From assembly GCA_951799445.1 (NCBI GenBank), contig OX637296.1, forward strand, positions 16,740,001 to 16,804,000: a stretch of DNA of 64,000 bases. Direction: 5' to 3'. Of this stretch, positions 61,522-64,000 are shown one piece after another; position 1 is the first letter of the stretch, and each line of letters begins with the position of its first letter. Made by a program: the position numbers and the translations under genes. This DNA comes from Pseudisothecium myosuroides. Its lineage: Eukaryota; Streptophyta; Bryopsida; Hypnales; Lembophyllaceae. The notes beneath the pieces are model-generated. The model had not been told where the DNA came from and made no database searches. It saw only the letters and a list, made by a program, of their open reading frames with translations.

Positions 61522-62454
61522 TTAACCCCTAAAGTTCTTTGACTATGTTCTCACCAAAAATGCTCCAAAACTGCAATTTCTAGTACAAGTACCAAATTTT
61601 TGAAAAATATCATTTTTGGACATATGTAACCATAGGATCTTGTAGTACTCTAGTTTATAAATATATGGAAAAAATTTCAGAAATTTCCATTGTGTAGATT
61701 GGAAGGTATTAGCGTTTGAAGTGTCAAAAGTCCTTTTTTTGGCCCTGCAAAAAATCGGGCAGCTGCACTTCACAAGGTCAGATTATTATGAAAAAATTTC
61801 CAAAATGGTTGTACTTCTTTGAATTCTTTCTTCAGGGCAAGTTGGCTACATGCTTGAAAATTTTCAGATTATTTGGAATTGTACAACATATAGGAAAAAA
61901 ATAGTAAGAAGAAAGTAGTAGAGAATGGTTCAAAACACTAAGTTGTTAAGAAGTTAATTATGGAATTGAAAAATGCCAATCCCAATGGTTGCAATGTTGT
62001 AATAAACAATCTACATCCTAAAATTTTATTTTTTTTGAAAAATATTGAAAATTGAGTGAAATAAACAACTTCAAAGTTTATTTTAGAGTAGACAATCCAT
62101 AACTGCCCGCAAACTAAAAATCCTCATAATGTTTGACTCATTGATTAGAATGGAATGATTCAAAGCTTTTCATGTATATGTAAATCTAATAAACCAATTT
62201 CAAATTTTTATTTTTGAAAAAAGTGATTTTTTCTTATCTGCCCAGATTGCCCGAGTTGAAAAACAAACAACATATTAGGCCATAACTTTTGACTCGTATT
62301 TCCAAATATCATGAAATTTGGTGCATATAAAAGATATTCCTTGTTCCCATCTTCAATAAAAATTTCAATCCAAAATATAAAAATCTCCAATCACACATAC
62401 CTGCCCAAAATTTCTATGTTGTTAAAAAATGCATGTTGGTCCTTTAGGGGTTAA
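61522..62454 (+). mobile_element. TTAA-bounded MITE, copy 7
   Basis: It starts TTAA-CCCCTAAAGTTC and ends GGTCCTTTAGGGG-TTAA; 933 bp. It is very similar, in reverse, to the element at 51931 and, directly, to those at 16208 and 20159. No transposase is seen. Confidence 0.85.
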
Positions 62455-64000
62455 GGGACAAGGGAGGCAAGGACCACTAGTACAAACACATTAGTAAACA
62501 CATGACTCATGTTAAGGCAATAGAAGCCCCCCTAAGTGGCATCGCCAAGATACGGAGGGGGGGGGGTCTCTAGGATTAGTGCACCAATCAGACCAACTCT
62601 AAAAATACCAAAATAATAAATCAAGAACTCATATACGTCTCACAATAGTCAAGTGGACAAGGAGGATCCAAAGGACTCCTCCCAAAAACTTTGAGCAAAA
62701 CAACAACGGAGTCAAAGTGCTCCAAAAATACCACTAAGATTTTTGGCTAAAGTGCCAAAATATCCACCATCACGTGGACCCAATGGACCCCAAAATAAAA
62801 TTGGGGCGTGGTTTGAGAGAAAAATGGGTGCCCTTTTACACTCTTCTAAGGCACCCATCTCCTCTCATTTAACCTAGGTAATCCTATCTCTTTAAATTTT
62901 CATCCTTATCTTTTAGGATTTTCACCTATTTGTGAGTTAATGTTGGCCCAAAACTCTAACTACTGGAGATCAACTCCAAATTGAAAACCAATTGCGCCAT
63001 TGTCTTTAGAAGGCTACTTTTAGTGCAAGGAAGTCTCTACCCCTTGTTCACCTTGCTAAAATTCACCCTAAACTAGCGCCAACTAGGACTAGTAAAAAGG
63101 TAAAAATCTACTTTTTAGAGGTTAACTTTTCTAAGAAAGGAGAATAGCTAGGGTCTTCTGGAAGGCCCTCGAAAGTAAGAAAAGACTCCTTGCTGACTTC
63201 GTTTCAACTTTGTGTACTCCTGGGACGCCGATCAATTCTACGTAAATTCCACCACGTTGATAATTTAGAGAATTGTCAGTGATTCTAGCACCTCCTGATA
63301 TTGGAACATCTTGAAACTTTTTGGGGCACGTTATTAGCTTAAAAAAAGTTAAATCAATTTTTAACACCACTTGGATAATTACCGTGAATTTTCCATCATG
63401 GATTTAAGCAATTGACCGTCCGGAAAAGATTTCTCTTCAACTCAGAAACTTCTGAAATTTCTTGGGGAACCTCTCATGGGGTCTCCTAAGAGGTGTGCAA
63501 TTTTATGTCTCCTTCTTGCATGTTTTGATATGGAAGGCAAAAATACACCTCCGTTGATTTACCGATAGTCAAGAAATCTTTTACGTACAAAGGAATCTTA
63601 GCAAATGGATTTTGTTTTTGACTTTTTAGTATAGTTTCGATCCTAGATCACAATCCGGTGGCCATAGATTCCTTTGTTGGCCCATCTTGAGAAAATGACA
63701 TTTGCATGCTAATAATTGGGGTTTCTAATATTTCGTCGATGGGATGGGAAAAAATGAAACCTATCTTGGAAAATCTATCTAGGAATCTTTTTGGACTCTC
63801 GTCAGACCAATTTAGCCAAGCATGGTCACATGCACAGTGGTTTTAGGCTATTTTGAGGTAAAAGCCCTCAACACTATTAATTCCCACTATTTTCATGGTT
63901 TTAACCTATTTACAAGTGGGTTTTAGATTTGTTCTAGGGATAAAAGGCTATGTAGGACCAAATGCTATATAGGCATAAAACATATCTATTTTGATTTTAC
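62455..64000. other. Right-edge intergenic DNA; no gene supported
   Basis: A run of nine or so G bases occurs near 62560. A minus-strand frame at 63131-63370 has no family resemblance. No element ends were recognised. Confidence 0.3.

Noticed and set aside
1..64000. CRISPR array, prophage or bacterial operon
   Set aside because: Spliced genes, a ribosomal protein eL8 gene, SMC4 and LRR relics and plant-type transposons show a plant nuclear genome. No regularly spaced identical repeats were seen.

Overview
The window reads as nuclear DNA of a green land plant, most likely a bryophyte or other non-seed plant. Genes have many short GT-AG introns. There is a chloroplast-type HflX GTPase with a transit-peptide-like N-terminus, a ribosomal protein eL8 (RPL7A) gene, SMC4 and leucine-rich-repeat (NLR-type) relics, and long AT-rich intergenic DNA full of short non-autonomous DNA transposons. 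The JmjC gene is closest to the KDM2/KDM7 (JHDM1/PHF8) branch, which as far as I know is not typical of flowering plants. The species cannot be fixed from sequence alone.

Layout. 0.8-8.0 kb, minus strand: a large caspase-like CHAT-domain protease gene with an intact His/Cys dyad, a helical N-terminal region and a TPR-like C-terminal end. 9.4-10.9 kb, plus strand, head-to-head with it: a two-exon gene whose second half has the strand pattern of a gasdermin-type pore-forming domain followed by an acidic tail. A CHAT or caspase-like protease beside a gasdermin-like protein is a known cell-death pairing in fungi and bacteria; in a plant genome it is the most interesting feature here. 11.4-13.1 kb: a hAT-like element with 8-bp target duplications. 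14.2-15.0 kb: an SMC4 pseudogene fragment. 15-24 kb: transposon-rich DNA.

23.8-30.0 kb, plus: a KDM2/7-like JmjC histone demethylase gene with a 5'-UTR intron. 30-43 kb: repeats, CACTA-like fold-back elements and an NLR-type LRR pseudogene. 43.6-47.4 kb, minus: chloroplast HflX, 11 exons. 48.1-49.1 kb: an inverted copy of the JmjC 5' region, co-oriented with HflX. 49.3-51.0 kb, plus: RPL7A, 7 exons. 51-64 kb: AT-rich DNA, more transposons and decayed coding remnants.

Across the window lies a family of about 0.8-0.95 kb elements bounded by TTAA and CCCCTAAAG-type inverted termini. This is the end structure of piggyBac-type transposons. At least seven copies are present, including one pair abutting at a single TTAA. 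A second family with similar TTAA ends (CCCCAAAGTG) has one copy. No transposase was seen, so all look non-autonomous.

Exon coordinates were derived by hand from splice-site rules, phase and family resemblance. No alignment or database search could be run.
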